Of a stretch of 64,000 nt of DNA, positions 44,629 through 53,826 are shown one piece after another. Every line of letters starts with the position of its first letter. Positions within the stretch are counted from its first letter, which is position 1. The DNA comes from Marinobacter sp. ATCH36 (GTDB taxonomy: Bacteria > Pseudomonadota > Gammaproteobacteria > Pseudomonadales > Oleiphilaceae), in contig NZ_JAMJPL010000006.1 of NCBI RefSeq assembly GCF_023555055.1, forward strand, positions 1 to 64,000. The letters are read 5' to 3'. The notes under the pieces were generated by a model. The model worked only from the letters and a program-made list of their open reading frames with translations, searched no databases and was not told the DNA's origin. The position numbers were made by a program, and so were the translations under genes.

Positions 44629-45027
44629 ATGGCAACACCTGTTATAGCGACACCTGTTATTAGTCCCATTGCAACTGAGTTGCCGAAATCAAAAGCGCCT
44701 CTCGAATGGGCCGTTACGGCCAACGGTATCCTTTTTACCGCCCAGATTCCCATTGACGCCAGTGGCCAGGTGGTCGACGGTGGCATAGAGGCACAGGCCA
44801 GGCAGACCATGGCCAACCTTAAGCACACGTTGAACTGTGCCGGACCCGGCATGGCAGGCCTGACACAGGCGCTGATCTACGTCACCGACCGAGAGCACCT
44901 TGCGACCGTTAACCGGGTTTACGCTGAGTACGTCAGCGAACCCTATCCCAATCGTGCTGCGATTATTGTCTCCGGTTTTGCCCGGCCCGAGATGCTGGTG
45001 GAGATTGTGGCCTATGGAGCGGTTTAG
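44629..45027 (+). CDS. RidA-family (YjgF/UK114) enamine/imine deaminase
   Basis: This 132-residue protein has the family end motif NRAAIIVSGFARPEMLVEIVAYGA, quoted in part, with the substrate-binding Arg in PNRAAI and Glu in VEIVAYG. RidA proteins hydrolyse reactive enamines or imines from PLP or oxidase chemistry. Its place at the end of the BCCT/M19 operon suggests that nitrogen is removed from the substrate as an imine. It converges on the chemoreceptor gene. Confidence 0.85.
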   Translation: MATPVIATPVISPIATELPKSKAPLEWAVTANGILFTAQIPIDASGQVVDGGIEAQARQTMANLKHTLNCAGPGMAGLTQALIYVTDREHLATVNRVYAEYVSEPYPNRAAIIVSGFARPEMLVEIVAYGAV

Positions 45028-45067
45028 GGTGCGGATGACCTGACTTCACGCCCCGCCCTCCTGGCAC

Positions 45068-46792
45068 TCACCCGTCAATCCTGGCAAGGGAAGCGGCCAG
45101 GGCTTCAACCCGCTGATTGGTCTCCGCCACCAGTTTGTCGATTTCACCAGCGGAGACACTGGACTTCCTTGCCAGCGTTCGGACTTCATCGGCCACCACC
45201 GCAAAACCACGGCCCGCTTCCCCAGCGCGGGCCGCCTCTATGGCAGCGTTCAGTGCCAGCAGATTGGTCTGGTCAGCGATCGTGTTGATGGTTGACAGTA
45301 TGCCGCTGATTTTACCGCTGACCTGGAGCACAGACTTCATGGCTTCCTGGGTTTCATTGAGAGCCAGGTGCCGGTCGGTGATATCGATGCCAAAAAGTAC
45401 ATAACGGCGGACCTCGCCACTGAAATGCTTCAGTGCCACTATCTGGTAGTCCAGTGCCAGTGGAGGCATGCCAGCCAGTTCCACTGAATCCCGACCACTG
45501 AACTCATTCTTGCTGCGCAAAGTGCTGATATTGTCTGGTGTTAGCTTCGACCAGAGCGCCCTGGCAATTTGAGCAACCTTGTCGTTGCCGTCATATTTAT
45601 CCTGAATCAGCTGGTTGGCAGACAGAAAACTGCCATCCGGGTTGAACTCCATGGTGATCATGGAGCGCTCAATGGCTGTCAGGCGCCTGGTGAAGTCGAC
45701 TGTTTCCTGCTTGCTTTGGGTAATGTCTGCTTCTACTGAAATAAAGCGCTCGACGCGACCCCGCTCATCGAAGACAGGCGCGATGGAAAGCGACACCCAG
45801 TACGGCGTACCGTTTTTATGGTAGTTGAGGATTTCGGTGTAAAAGGGTTCCTGGCGATCCAGATGATAGCGGATGTCTTTGATCGTTTCCGGGTCGGTCT
45901 CCTTTCCCTGCAGCATGGGGCCGGGTTTCTGTCCACGGGCATCTTCAAGACTGTAGCCGGTGAGTTTTTCGAAACCGGCATTGATGTACTCGATCTTGCC
46001 GTTTGCATCCGTAATGATGATGCCGCTGTTAGCCTGGTCAGCGACCAGTGACAGCATCTGCATTTTTTCCCGTTTTTCCACTTCCTCGGTAACGTCTTTG
46101 ATAAACGCGGTGTAGGTAATGCGCCCGTCGAATTCGATTTTACTGATCGCAGCCTGGCCCCAGAGCCAGTTGCCATCTTTGCGCTGAAAATTGAGCTCTT
46201 TATAGCTGCCAACAATCCGGTTTTCACCGGTCTCGCGGTTACGGCTGATAAAACCATCATGCCGGGACTGGATGTCCTTGGGTACCAGCATCTTCACATT
46301 GTTGCCCAGCACCTCCGAGCGGTCATAACCCCAGACCGTCTCAGCGGCTTTATTGAAAAAGGTGACATTGTTGTTTTCATCAATCGATACAACCGCGTCC
46401 ATCGCCTGTTCGAGGGTCTGGTTCATCATCTCGCGGGCATAGCGTTCTTTGGCAATATCACGCACGAAGACCGTTCGTTGCTGCGAGGTTTTGTTCTGAC
46501 CGAGTGATACAGAAAGCTCGGCCCAGAATACCCGGCCGTCTGAATGGGTCAGCTTCGCTTCAATCGACCGCCCTTTGTCTCCGCTCACGGAATCGAGATC
46601 GGCCATTCTGAACAGCCTTGTGCACGGTTGGCCAATAACGCTGTCTCGCGAGTATCCCCACAACTCCTCTGCTGCGACATTAAAAAATGTGACTACACCA
46701 CGCTCGTTAATGGACACGATCGCATAGGGTGCGTGCTCCAGGGCATGAGCCTGCCTGGACTTCGGAAACAAGCGGGACAAGAGAAAAAGCAT
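45068..46792 (-). CDS. Soluble PAS-domain chemoreceptor (methyl-accepting chemotaxis protein)
   Basis: This 574-residue protein has four PAS-type domains (about 15-130, 135-245, 250-375 and 380-480), then a short MCP signalling tip ([21 protein letters not shown], in part). No membrane segment is present, so it is cytoplasmic and probably senses redox state, oxygen or a flavin-bound signal. PAS3 has LOV-like spacing ([10 protein letters not shown]), but the photoactive cysteine of GxNCRFLQG is absent. Architecture resembles BdlA/Aer-like energy sensors. A FliA-type promoter lies upstream at 46886-46912. Confidence 0.87.
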   Translation of the reverse strand: MLFLLSRLFPKSRQAHALEHAPYAIVSINERGVVTFFNVAAEELWGYSRDSVIGQPCTRLFRMADLDSVSGDKGRSIEAKLTHSDGRVFWAELSVSLGQNKTSQQRTVFVRDIAKERYAREMMNQTLEQAMDAVVSIDENNNVTFFNKAAETVWGYDRSEVLGNNVKMLVPKDIQSRHDGFISRNRETGENRIVGSYKELNFQRKDGNWLWGQAAISKIEFDGRITYTAFIKDVTEEVEKREKMQMLSLVADQANSGIIITDANGKIEYINAGFEKLTGYSLEDARGQKPGPMLQGKETDPETIKDIRYHLDRQEPFYTEILNYHKNGTPYWVSLSIAPVFDERGRVERFISVEADITQSKQETVDFTRRLTAIERSMITMEFNPDGSFLSANQLIQDKYDGNDKVAQIARALWSKLTPDNISTLRSKNEFSGRDSVELAGMPPLALDYQIVALKHFSGEVRRYVLFGIDITDRHLALNETQEAMKSVLQVSGKISGILSTINTIADQTNLLALNAAIEAARAGEAGRGFAVVADEVRTLARKSSVSAGEIDKLVAETNQRVEALAASLARIDG

Positions 46793-47094
46793 GACGTGTA
46801 AACCCTTTGTTGGATAGACCTGGTGCGCTGGTTACCGCAAACCTGAAGGGGGAGCTTCTTCAATAGCGCGATACGGCGTTGTTATATATCGGCCGACAGT
46901 GCCAACACTTGAGTGATCGATACGAGTGCCGCTGGTGATCAGGTTAATCGGTGAGCGTAACGAAATGTAATAGCATCCGGCCAATCATCGTGGCCCTTTC
47001 ACTTCGCAGGGGTCGTTTAACTGCTCGTTATTTGACCTGATTGTGGTCGGCATGCGTATTTTTGTTACCACAATAAATCATTGGGAGATTGGCT
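46793..47094. other. 302-base intergenic region between divergent genes
   Basis: This gap separates the chemoreceptor (minus) from the DUF6482 gene (plus). It contains the FliA-type promoter described separately. A TTGACC at 47032-47037 followed by TATTTT near 47057 could be a weak sigma-70 promoter for the DUF6482 gene, but the spacer is 19 bases. I see no RNA gene or repeat in it. Confidence 0.5.
46886..46912 (-). promoter_or_regulatory. Sigma-28 (FliA) promoter for the chemoreceptor
   Basis: On the minus strand TCAAGTGT is followed by exactly 11 bases and then GCCGATAT. The FliA consensus is TAAAGTTT-N11-GCCGATAA, so 13 of 16 positions match with ideal spacing. The -10 box ends 93 bases before the chemoreceptor ATG. 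This ties the orphan receptor to the flagellar regulon. Confidence 0.7.
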
Positions 47095-47385
47095 ATGCAT
47101 ATGGCCACTGGAGAATTGAAAACTCACAAACACGACCCGATCGCTCTGCTGGAGATAGTATCAATGGAGGGGCGCTATTATATGGCGCGGTTTTACCTGC
47201 AAGGCCAGGGTTATGTGCTTACCGGTTCCGACGATAAGCCAGTTCTGTTTTCCGGTGCATGCGCAGTTCGTGAGTACTTTCACGATTTTCAAGTGGAGGC
47301 AGTTGAAGTGATTCCGCCTACCGGCACCGACGAAATGATCGGTATGCCGGATAGCAGCTCGGAAACAATGCGGGTTCCGTTTTAA
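47095..47385 (+). CDS. DUF6482-like small protein
   Basis: A 96-residue, mostly beta-strand protein of the kind annotated as DUF6482 in Marinobacter relatives (ALLEIVSMEGRYYMARFYLQG core, in part). The start is ATG 47095 with GGGAG upstream; a TTG 6 bases earlier is less likely. It has no signal peptide or catalytic motif that I can see. It converges with idi. Its function is unknown and I see no clear link to the photosystem genes. Confidence 0.65.
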   Translation: MHMATGELKTHKHDPIALLEIVSMEGRYYMARFYLQGQGYVLTGSDDKPVLFSGACAVREYFHDFQVEAVEVIPPTGTDEMIGMPDSSSETMRVPF

Positions 47386-47423
47386 CTTTTTGACACATGG
47401 AAGCATATTATCCATGCATTGAT

Positions 47424-47990
47424 TCATAGCGCTTCCAGCCGGGGCCAGAATTCCTTTCTTAATCGGGGCCATTCCATCTTGAGCCATGGGGTGTAGTGCT
47501 CCGGGTTTTTTGCCAGCTCCAGATCCAGGGTTTCAGGTGCCATGTAACACCAACTGGCAATCTCGTTATCGTTGACCTCAACCGGTCCGTCCGAACGTGC
47601 GATATAGACCGAGCATAATTCATGCTCCGCTCCGATGTCGCCGAATGATGCGTGATAACGGAATCGATAGACAAATTCGAGCCGTACGTTGATCGACAGT
47701 TCTTCCTGCAGGCGTCGTTGTGCAGATTGCATATCGCTCTCGCCCTGACGAGGGTGGCTGCAGCAGCTGTTTGACCAAAAGAGCGGCCATAGGAGCTTTT
47801 GCGAGCTGCGTTGTTGCAGAAGCAGCTCATTACGTCGGTTAAAAACGAATATCGAAAACGCTCTGTGCAGGCGGCCACGACCTTGGTGGCACGTCAACTT
47901 GGATTCATACCCCAGTACATTGTCGTCCTCATCAACCAGGATCAGTGGTTCGTTGTCGAAGGACACAATTCTCTCGCGGTTCCGCTTCAT
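47424..47990 (-). CDS. idi: Isopentenyl-diphosphate delta-isomerase, type I
   Basis: This 188-residue NUDIX-fold isomerase has the active-site cysteine region SNSCCSHPRQGES and the second catalytic Glu region GAEHELC. It interconverts IPP and DMAPP, feeding prenyl-chain synthesis. It is divergent from proteorhodopsin across 266 bases and is probably recruited to supply precursors for carotenoid and retinal. Many proteorhodopsin cassettes include idi. The protein is of normal length and looks functional. Confidence 0.93.
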   Translation of the reverse strand: MKRNRERIVSFDNEPLILVDEDDNVLGYESKLTCHQGRGRLHRAFSIFVFNRRNELLLQQRSSQKLLWPLFWSNSCCSHPRQGESDMQSAQRRLQEELSINVRLEFVYRFRYHASFGDIGAEHELCSVYIARSDGPVEVNDNEIASWCYMAPETLDLELAKNPEHYTPWLKMEWPRLRKEFWPRLEAL

Positions 47991-48256
47991 AGTTGTTGCT
48001 CCGAGTGGGCGATGCGATTAGCAGTAGTTATTTATGTGCTCTACAGGATTTTGGATTGACTTCGTTTTGGCGCTGACTGAATTTCAAACAATTTAAATCT
48101 GTCCCGAATCCAGCTCCATCTGCTCTGCGTATTACTAACCGTTAACACTTGATGGCCATCGAGCTGTGACCACATGCGCTGGTGTTTGCTGAGGTTTCGA
48201 CTCGAAGCCTGGCCGCCACCTCGTGATCTGATTTCAGAGCTTAAAGGACGATAACA

Positions 48257-49045
48257 ATGCTAAATATCGAAACTCTATCGTTGGATCAGTACAGCTTTAT
48301 CGGTAATGCCTTTTCCTTCGGTCTGGCCGTTATGGCTTCGACGACTCTCTTCTTATGGCTTATGCGCTCGTCGGTAGCGCCTGGTTATCGGATGGCAATA
48401 ACCATTACTGGTTTGGTAACGGCTATTGCGGCCTATCACTACCTGCAGATCATGCTGTCTTGGGACAAGGCAGTGGACGTGGCGGGCGGCGAGCTTGCTG
48501 CAACCGGCGAGCCGTTCAATCAGGCCTACCGCTATGTGGACTGGCTGCTGACGGTGCCGCTACTGCTGGTCGAGCTTATTCTGGTCATGAAGCTTAGTCA
48601 GGAGGAAACCTGGAACAGGGCTGTCAAACTGGGTGGCGCAGCCGCGCTGATGATTGTGCTGGGTTACCCGGGTGAAGTAGCAGAGGGTGGCGGTGCACGT
48701 TTCGGATTCTGGGTTCTGTCGATGATTCCGTTCATCTACATTCTCTTCCAGCTGGTTGTGGGTCTCAAAGAGTCCATCTCAAAGCAGCCTGAAAGCGTGA
48801 AGCAGTTGATCCACTATGCGACGTATCTGGTTATTGCCTCCTGGGCGTTTTACCCGATCGTCTATTTGCTGCCACTGCTTGGCATCACTGGCGGATCCGC
48901 TATTGTCGCGGTCGAAGTGGGTTACACCATTGCAGACATCGTGGCGAAAGCAGTATTCGGTCTGGTGATATTCACCATTGCGATGCGCAAGTCGGAAGCT
49001 GAGGGCTACAAAGTCGAAGGCACCAAGGCCTCTGCGAAGTCCTGA
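48257..49045 (+). CDS. Proteorhodopsin, light-driven proton pump
   Basis: This 262-residue, seven-helix microbial rhodopsin has Arg92, proton acceptor Asp95, Thr99 and proton donor Glu106, the DTE pattern of outward H+ pumps. His61 corresponds to the counterion-partner His75 of marine proteorhodopsin, and Lys231 (ADIVAKAVFG) is the retinal Schiff-base lysine. The spectral tuning position (105 in the reference protein) is Leu103, predicting green absorption. Trp152 occupies the position where xanthorhodopsin has the glycine that opens the carotenoid fenestration, so an antenna carotenoid is not expected. AAAGGAC precedes the ATG. Carotenoid and retinal genes follow. Confidence 0.96.
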   Translation: MLNIETLSLDQYSFIGNAFSFGLAVMASTTLFLWLMRSSVAPGYRMAITITGLVTAIAAYHYLQIMLSWDKAVDVAGGELAATGEPFNQAYRYVDWLLTVPLLLVELILVMKLSQEETWNRAVKLGGAAALMIVLGYPGEVAEGGGARFGFWVLSMIPFIYILFQLVVGLKESISKQPESVKQLIHYATYLVIASWAFYPIVYLLPLLGITGGSAIVAVEVGYTIADIVAKAVFGLVIFTIAMRKSEAEGYKVEGTKASAKS

Positions 49046-49197
49046 GGTCCGTGGGTACTTTTCGCGATGGATGGCACATCAGGATGAGTGTATAGCCGCT
49101 TTACAGTTCGCGCAGTTGCTTGCGCGGGTTAGGTAGTGGTTATGATGGCCAGGGACGGCATCCATCTGCAGCGAAATCGGCAAAGAGGAATCCAACA

Positions 49198-50163
49198 ATG
49201 ACAACCTCTTGTGGATCAGTGAGCCATGGCGACCTGAGTCAGGTGCGAGAGCTCGCGCTTGTTCAAGATCTCATGGCCGATTACCTGAACCGCCTGATGC
49301 CCGGGCCTGCGAATTCTGCCGGCAATTACCAGCTGAAAACAGGTGGAAGCTTATTGAGGGCTTGTCTGGCACTGGCCAGTGGCAGAGCTTTTGGCAGCTC
49401 GAAAAATTATCGCGTAGCAGCAGCGGCTGCCTGCGAATTTATTCATAACGCATCCCTGGTTCACGATGACCTGCTTGACAGGGATGCGATCCGGCGAGGG
49501 GCGCCCAGCGTCTGGAAGCAGTACGGGGATGGCATAGCGCTCTGTACAGGCGATCTACTGCTTTGCGCCGCGTTCGGTGTTGCGGCAGATCTGGACGACC
49601 CACGCGAGTCCAGGCTACTCAGCCAGCATACCGCCTCCATGGCTGGCCGAATTATCGTCGGCCAGAGTGTGGAAATTGCCCATTCAGGGAGTCAATCGTT
49701 ACCCACATTACGTGCCTACCTTGAGGCCACCACAGCGAAAACGGCACCTCTCATCGAGTTGCCACTGATAACAGGTGCAGCTGCAGGGGGGGCCGACCAT
49801 GACACCCAGACCTGCATTCGGGAGTTCGCCTCCACCATTGGCCTGGCCTATCAGATCATTGACGATCTGGATGATCTGGACGCCAACCGTCAGTCGCTGC
49901 ATGCTTTCCATGCATGGCACCACCATCGGCATGGTGGAAACAGTCATGCTGAAGGGCGAATAGAAAGGGCGACTCAGCATGCCATTGCTTCTCTCAAAAG
50001 GGGCAGGCGCTTGCTGGAGCAACTGGAAGGCATTGCGACAAATTCTCTCGAGCCCACCATCGGTCCGTTGTTATCGAAACTGGAGCAAAGGGCACTGGCA
50101 CATCGCCTTAGTAACCAATCAACCGAAGAGCCCGACGCTTATGAACGCGTTGTCGCAGGGTAA
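49198..50163 (+). CDS. crtE: Geranylgeranyl diphosphate synthase (CrtE-like)
   Basis: A polyprenyl synthase of about 321 residues with the first Asp-rich motif HDDLLDRD and the second IIDDLDDLD. ATG 49198 is chosen because GAGGA lies before it; the longer in-frame GTG-started version adds an unlikely 26 residues. It condenses IPP units to C20-PP for phytoene synthesis. After the second Asp motif the usual GK..D...GK substrate loop is absent, replaced by a His-rich stretch (HAFHAWHHHRHGG). The same frame stays coding beyond it, so this looks like divergence rather than a frameshift. It overlaps crtI by 23 bases. Confidence 0.88.
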   Translation: MTTSCGSVSHGDLSQVRELALVQDLMADYLNRLMPGPANSAGNYQLKTGGSLLRACLALASGRAFGSSKNYRVAAAAACEFIHNASLVHDDLLDRDAIRRGAPSVWKQYGDGIALCTGDLLLCAAFGVAADLDDPRESRLLSQHTASMAGRIIVGQSVEIAHSGSQSLPTLRAYLEATTAKTAPLIELPLITGAAAGGADHDTQTCIREFASTIGLAYQIIDDLDDLDANRQSLHAFHAWHHHRHGGNSHAEGRIERATQHAIASLKRGRRLLEQLEGIATNSLEPTIGPLLSKLEQRALAHRLSNQSTEEPDAYERVVAG

Positions 50164-51697
50164 CTCGAAGCTTCAGGCTTTGGTGGTCGGCGCCGGCTTT
50201 GGCGGCCTTGCCGTGGCACTTCGCCTACTTTCCCGCGGCTACGCGGTCGACCTTTTGGAAAAGCATCCGGATCTGGGCGGCCGGGCGCGCACCTTTGAGC
50301 TTGACGGCCATAAGTTTGACGCTGGCCCAACGGTTATCACGGCGCCTTTTCTGTTCTCGGAGTTGTTCGAGCGGTTCGGAGAAAAACTGGAGGACCACGT
50401 AACCCTGCTGCCTGTGACACCTTTCTACCGCATGGAATTTGTCGATGGCAGCCATTTTGATTATGGCGATACCACCGAGGCCATCGTTTCGGAAATCGAA
50501 CGGCTGTCGCCGGGGGAAGGTATTCACTACCAGAATTTTCTGGAGGCAGCGGAAGCCATGTACGAAAGAGGGTTTGTGGAACTGGCAACACGGCCCTTTA
50601 CGCGGGTTACCGACATGCTGGAGGTGTTGCCGGACCTGGTTCGTCTGCGGGCAGACAGAAGCATCTATCAATTTGTATCACGCTTTTTCCAGGATGAGCG
50701 TTTGAGGAAAGCGTTCTCGGTGCCCTCGTTGCTGGTGGGCGGCAATCCATTCCGCACCTCGTCGCTCTATGCGCTTATTCATGCTCTGGAACGCAAAGGC
50801 GGCGTCTGGTACGTCCAGGGTGGCACCGGAGCTCTGATTGATGCGCTGGCCAAGCTGTTTGAACGCCATGGCGGGCGTCTGTTTACCGGGCAGTCCGTGA
50901 ATCGTCTGGAAATGACAGGATTAAAAGTAAGTGCCGCCCTGACTGAACAGGGGGACCGGTTTGATGCCGATCTGCTGGTCAGTAACGCTGACCCGCTATA
51001 CGTCTACGACAACTGGATCGCCCGGACGCCTCTGCAGCAACTGGCTGATAGCCATCGGGGGCGCCTCAAACAATCCATGGGGCTGTTTGTCCTCTACTTT
51101 ACCACCCAACGGACATACCCGGAGATTGAGCATCACACCATCGTATTCGGAGAAACCTTCCGGGAGATTCTCACCCGGATTTTCGATCAGCACGAAGTGC
51201 CGGATGATTTGAGTCTTTATTTGCATCGCCCGGGTGCAACAGATCCTTCCATGGCGCCGGACACCGGGGACGCTTTCTACGTTCTGGCGCCTGTGCCGAA
51301 TCTTCAGGGCAACCAGAACTGGGAGCAGCTGGCGCCGATTCTGGAACAACGAATTATCGAAATTCTTGCCCGGCGACTGATGCCGGACCTGCCGCAACAG
51401 GTGCGTGCAAAGCGCAGCATTTCGCCGGTCTATTTCGAGAGCGAGCTCAACAGCCCTTATGGCAGTGGATTTTCCATCGCCCCCACACTGACCCAGTCTG
51501 CGGGATTGCGATTCCATAACCAGTCCCCCCGCTATCCGAATCTTTTCTTCGTCGGGGCAGGGGTTCATCCGGGTGCCGGTGTGCCCGGTGTGGTCTGCTC
51601 CGCCGGCGTGGTGGAAAGGCTGGTAGATCGGGCCTTTACTGCGACGAACGTGTCCTTTAACGAGCCTGATGATGTCCAGATGAGCGGTGCCAAATGA
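50141..51697 (+). CDS. crtI: Phytoene desaturase
   Basis: This 518-residue FAD-dependent desaturase has the dinucleotide motif VVGAGFGGLAVAL near residue 12, GGRARTFELDGHKFDAGPT, and the C-terminal bacterial CrtI signature (VGAGVHPGAGVPGV). It converts phytoene to lycopene by four desaturations. The start at ATG 50141 overlaps the end of crtE by 23 bases. It is coupled to crtB by an ATGA overlap. Confidence 0.95.
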   Translation: MNALSQGNSKLQALVVGAGFGGLAVALRLLSRGYAVDLLEKHPDLGGRARTFELDGHKFDAGPTVITAPFLFSELFERFGEKLEDHVTLLPVTPFYRMEFVDGSHFDYGDTTEAIVSEIERLSPGEGIHYQNFLEAAEAMYERGFVELATRPFTRVTDMLEVLPDLVRLRADRSIYQFVSRFFQDERLRKAFSVPSLLVGGNPFRTSSLYALIHALERKGGVWYVQGGTGALIDALAKLFERHGGRLFTGQSVNRLEMTGLKVSAALTEQGDRFDADLLVSNADPLYVYDNWIARTPLQQLADSHRGRLKQSMGLFVLYFTTQRTYPEIEHHTIVFGETFREILTRIFDQHEVPDDLSLYLHRPGATDPSMAPDTGDAFYVLAPVPNLQGNQNWEQLAPILEQRIIEILARRLMPDLPQQVRAKRSISPVYFESELNSPYGSGFSIAPTLTQSAGLRFHNQSPRYPNLFFVGAGVHPGAGVPGVVCSAGVVERLVDRAFTATNVSFNEPDDVQMSGAK

Positions 51698-52662
51698 AGT
51701 TGTCGACTGTGGATCCGGAACAGGGAGTACTAAGCACGGAGGTACTTCGCCGTCATGGCCGCAGTTTTTATTGGGCCGGGCAGTTGCTCAGTGGCGAGCA
51801 GTTGTCGAGTGCTGCCAGCCTCTATAGCCTTTGTCGCGGCATTGATGACCTTGCAGATGACGCACTGACGGATTCGGATAAGGCGTTGGCCCGGCTGACC
51901 CTATCGAAACTGGACCGGGCACTGGCAGAGCATTGTCCGCCGCAAGGAGATCTGAGGGCTGTTTACCGGCAGGCCCAGCAACTGCTGTCAAAGGAGCCAT
52001 TGGCCCTGGGGGCCCTGCGGGACATGATTGGGACGGTACAGCAGGATCTACAACCGGTGCGCGTATCCAGCCATCGTGAACTGCTGCAGTACGCCTATGG
52101 TGTAGCTGGCACCGTCGGCGTCATGATGACCTGCCTGCTGGGAGCGCGTGAGCGAAACCGGGCCTTGCCCCATGCGATCGATCTTGGCATTGCCATGCAA
52201 CTGACGAACATTGCGAGGGATGTTCTTGAAGATGCGCAACTGGGCCGGGTTTATCTGCCGTCTGATGGCGCTGCCGGCCCCCTTGAACCGGCAGCCCTTG
52301 TAGCACGCGATACAGAGTCCCGGCATCAGGCCTGGTGGGGCGTGTGCGAGTTGCTCACACTCGCAGAGAGCTACTACAGCAGCGGGTGGCAAGGCCTGGT
52401 CTTTCTGCCGATTCGCGCCCGGCTCGCCATAGCAGTTGCTGCACAGGTCTACCGGGAAATTGGCAGGCAGATTCTGCGGCAGGGCGAGCAGGTTTACTGG
52501 CAGCGCCGCAGTGTGGTGAGTCGCGGGCTCAAACTGTGGGTTACCGTGAAAGCACTGGCGCGGCTGATGAGTGGGTCTACGAATCACCGTCAGATTGACC
52601 ACGATTCCAGCCTGCACCGTGGCCTGAGTACCTGCCTTATCCATTGCCAACAACGGTTCTGA
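51694..52662 (+). CDS. crtB: Phytoene synthase
   Basis: This 322-residue squalene/phytoene-synthase-fold enzyme joins two GGPP molecules head to head. Both Asp-rich metal sites are present: DDLADD near residue 50 and NIARDVLED near 170, with GRVYLP after it. The ATG lies within the crtI stop (ATGA). crtY begins four bases after its stop codon. Confidence 0.95.
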   Translation: MKLSTVDPEQGVLSTEVLRRHGRSFYWAGQLLSGEQLSSAASLYSLCRGIDDLADDALTDSDKALARLTLSKLDRALAEHCPPQGDLRAVYRQAQQLLSKEPLALGALRDMIGTVQQDLQPVRVSSHRELLQYAYGVAGTVGVMMTCLLGARERNRALPHAIDLGIAMQLTNIARDVLEDAQLGRVYLPSDGAAGPLEPAALVARDTESRHQAWWGVCELLTLAESYYSSGWQGLVFLPIRARLAIAVAAQVYREIGRQILRQGEQVYWQRRSVVSRGLKLWVTVKALARLMSGSTNHRQIDHDSSLHRGLSTCLIHCQQRF

Positions 52663-52665
52663 CCG

Positions 52666-53826
52666 ATGGCCACCGAGCAAGAATTCGATTGTGATCTGGT
52701 GATCATTGGCGCGGGACTGACCGGCCTGAGCCTGGCCTGTTGGCTACTGGACTTGTCCAGGCAAACAAACCAGACGTTGCCCAGGGTATGCCTGCTGGAA
52801 CCACGCATTGAATACCACAATGACCGCACCTGGTGTTTCTGGGACAGAGAGTCTCATCCGTTTCGAGAATTGATCACCCATCGGTGGCCTCACTGGCAGG
52901 TGAGCAAGGGCGCGCGCATTGTATCGCAATCGAGCAACCAGACACCTTATGCAATGTTGCCGGCTGGCGAGGTATACCGGCACGCGTTGGCCTGTATTGA
53001 GTCCTGCCATGCGTTCAGCCTGCGGCAAGGGGTCACTGTGCTGGAAGCCAAAGAGTCTGCCGACAGCGTTCTGGTATCAACGACAGCCGGACAGTGGCGA
53101 ACCCGAGCGGTTATCGACACACGCCCGCCGGAGTCGTCTTGTTTGAATCAGTCCCTGGGCTTTTGGCAAGTGTTTACCGGATACGAGATCCATCGTCCAG
53201 GACACGGCTATGATGAACACATGGCCAGGCTGATGGATTTTCAGCCCTGCGAGAGGCACGTCTGTTTCGTGTACCTTCTGCCCCTGGATGCGGATAACAT
53301 GCTCGTGGAGTGGACCGAATTCCATCCGGGCGTGGAACTGCCGGACTGTCGCGCCCGTCTGGACGCCTGGCTCGATGAGCAGAACATCGGAGACTATACG
53401 GTGAAGCGATTAGAATCCGCCGCACTGCCGATGTTTCCGATCACCCGGTCCCGAGATCCTGGACGGGTGATCAAGGCAGGCGTTGGCGCCGGTTGGATGC
53501 GTGCAGCAACGGGCTATCACTTTGCCACCTGCCAGCGCAGCAGTGCTGAATTGGCTCGTCAGATTCTTGATGCCACAGCCAGCGGGCGTTGGCATTTGCA
53601 ACCGCTGCAGGCTCGCACGCATTGGCTGGACTGGATGGACAGGGTTTTTCTCAGAGCGCTGCGACAACATCCTGAGGCGGCGCCTGACTGGTTTCTGGAT
53701 CTTTTTGCCGCCACCACCGCTGAGCAGATGGCGCGATTTATGAGTGATCAACCAGGCTGGCGGGACGCAGTGTCGGTGGCAAAAGCCTTGCCAACGGGGC
53801 CTTTTTTGCGGGCGACGGTGTTATGA
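52666..53826 (+). CDS. crtY: Lycopene beta-cyclase
   Basis: This 386-residue CrtY-type cyclase has an N-terminal FAD/NAD-binding motif (IIGAGLTGLSLA) and the conserved segments DNRTWCFW (here NDRTWCFW) and ARLMDFQ. It closes both ends of lycopene to give beta-carotene. It overlaps blh by four bases (ATGA). No crtZ or crtW follows, so beta-carotene is directed to retinal rather than to xanthophylls. Confidence 0.93.
   Translation: MATEQEFDCDLVIIGAGLTGLSLACWLLDLSRQTNQTLPRVCLLEPRIEYHNDRTWCFWDRESHPFRELITHRWPHWQVSKGARIVSQSSNQTPYAMLPAGEVYRHALACIESCHAFSLRQGVTVLEAKESADSVLVSTTAGQWRTRAVIDTRPPESSCLNQSLGFWQVFTGYEIHRPGHGYDEHMARLMDFQPCERHVCFVYLLPLDADNMLVEWTEFHPGVELPDCRARLDAWLDEQNIGDYTVKRLESAALPMFPITRSRDPGRVIKAGVGAGWMRAATGYHFATCQRSSAELARQILDATASGRWHLQPLQARTHWLDWMDRVFLRALRQHPEAAPDWFLDLFAATTAEQMARFMSDQPGWRDAVSVAKALPTGPFLRATVL

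Noticed and set aside
47089..47094. TTG at 47089 as start of the DUF6482 protein
   Set aside because: ATG 47095 has a properly spaced GGGAG, so the longer start is unnecessary.
49097..49120. Small hairpin (CGCGCA / TGCGCG) between rhodopsin and crtE as a terminator
   Set aside because: The stem is only 6 bp with no T run; it is probably not a terminator, although it could tune expression.
49860..49980. Possible frameshift in crtE after the second Asp-rich motif
   Set aside because: The other frames do not restore the missing GK loop, and the original frame stays coding to its normal end, so I treat it as divergence.
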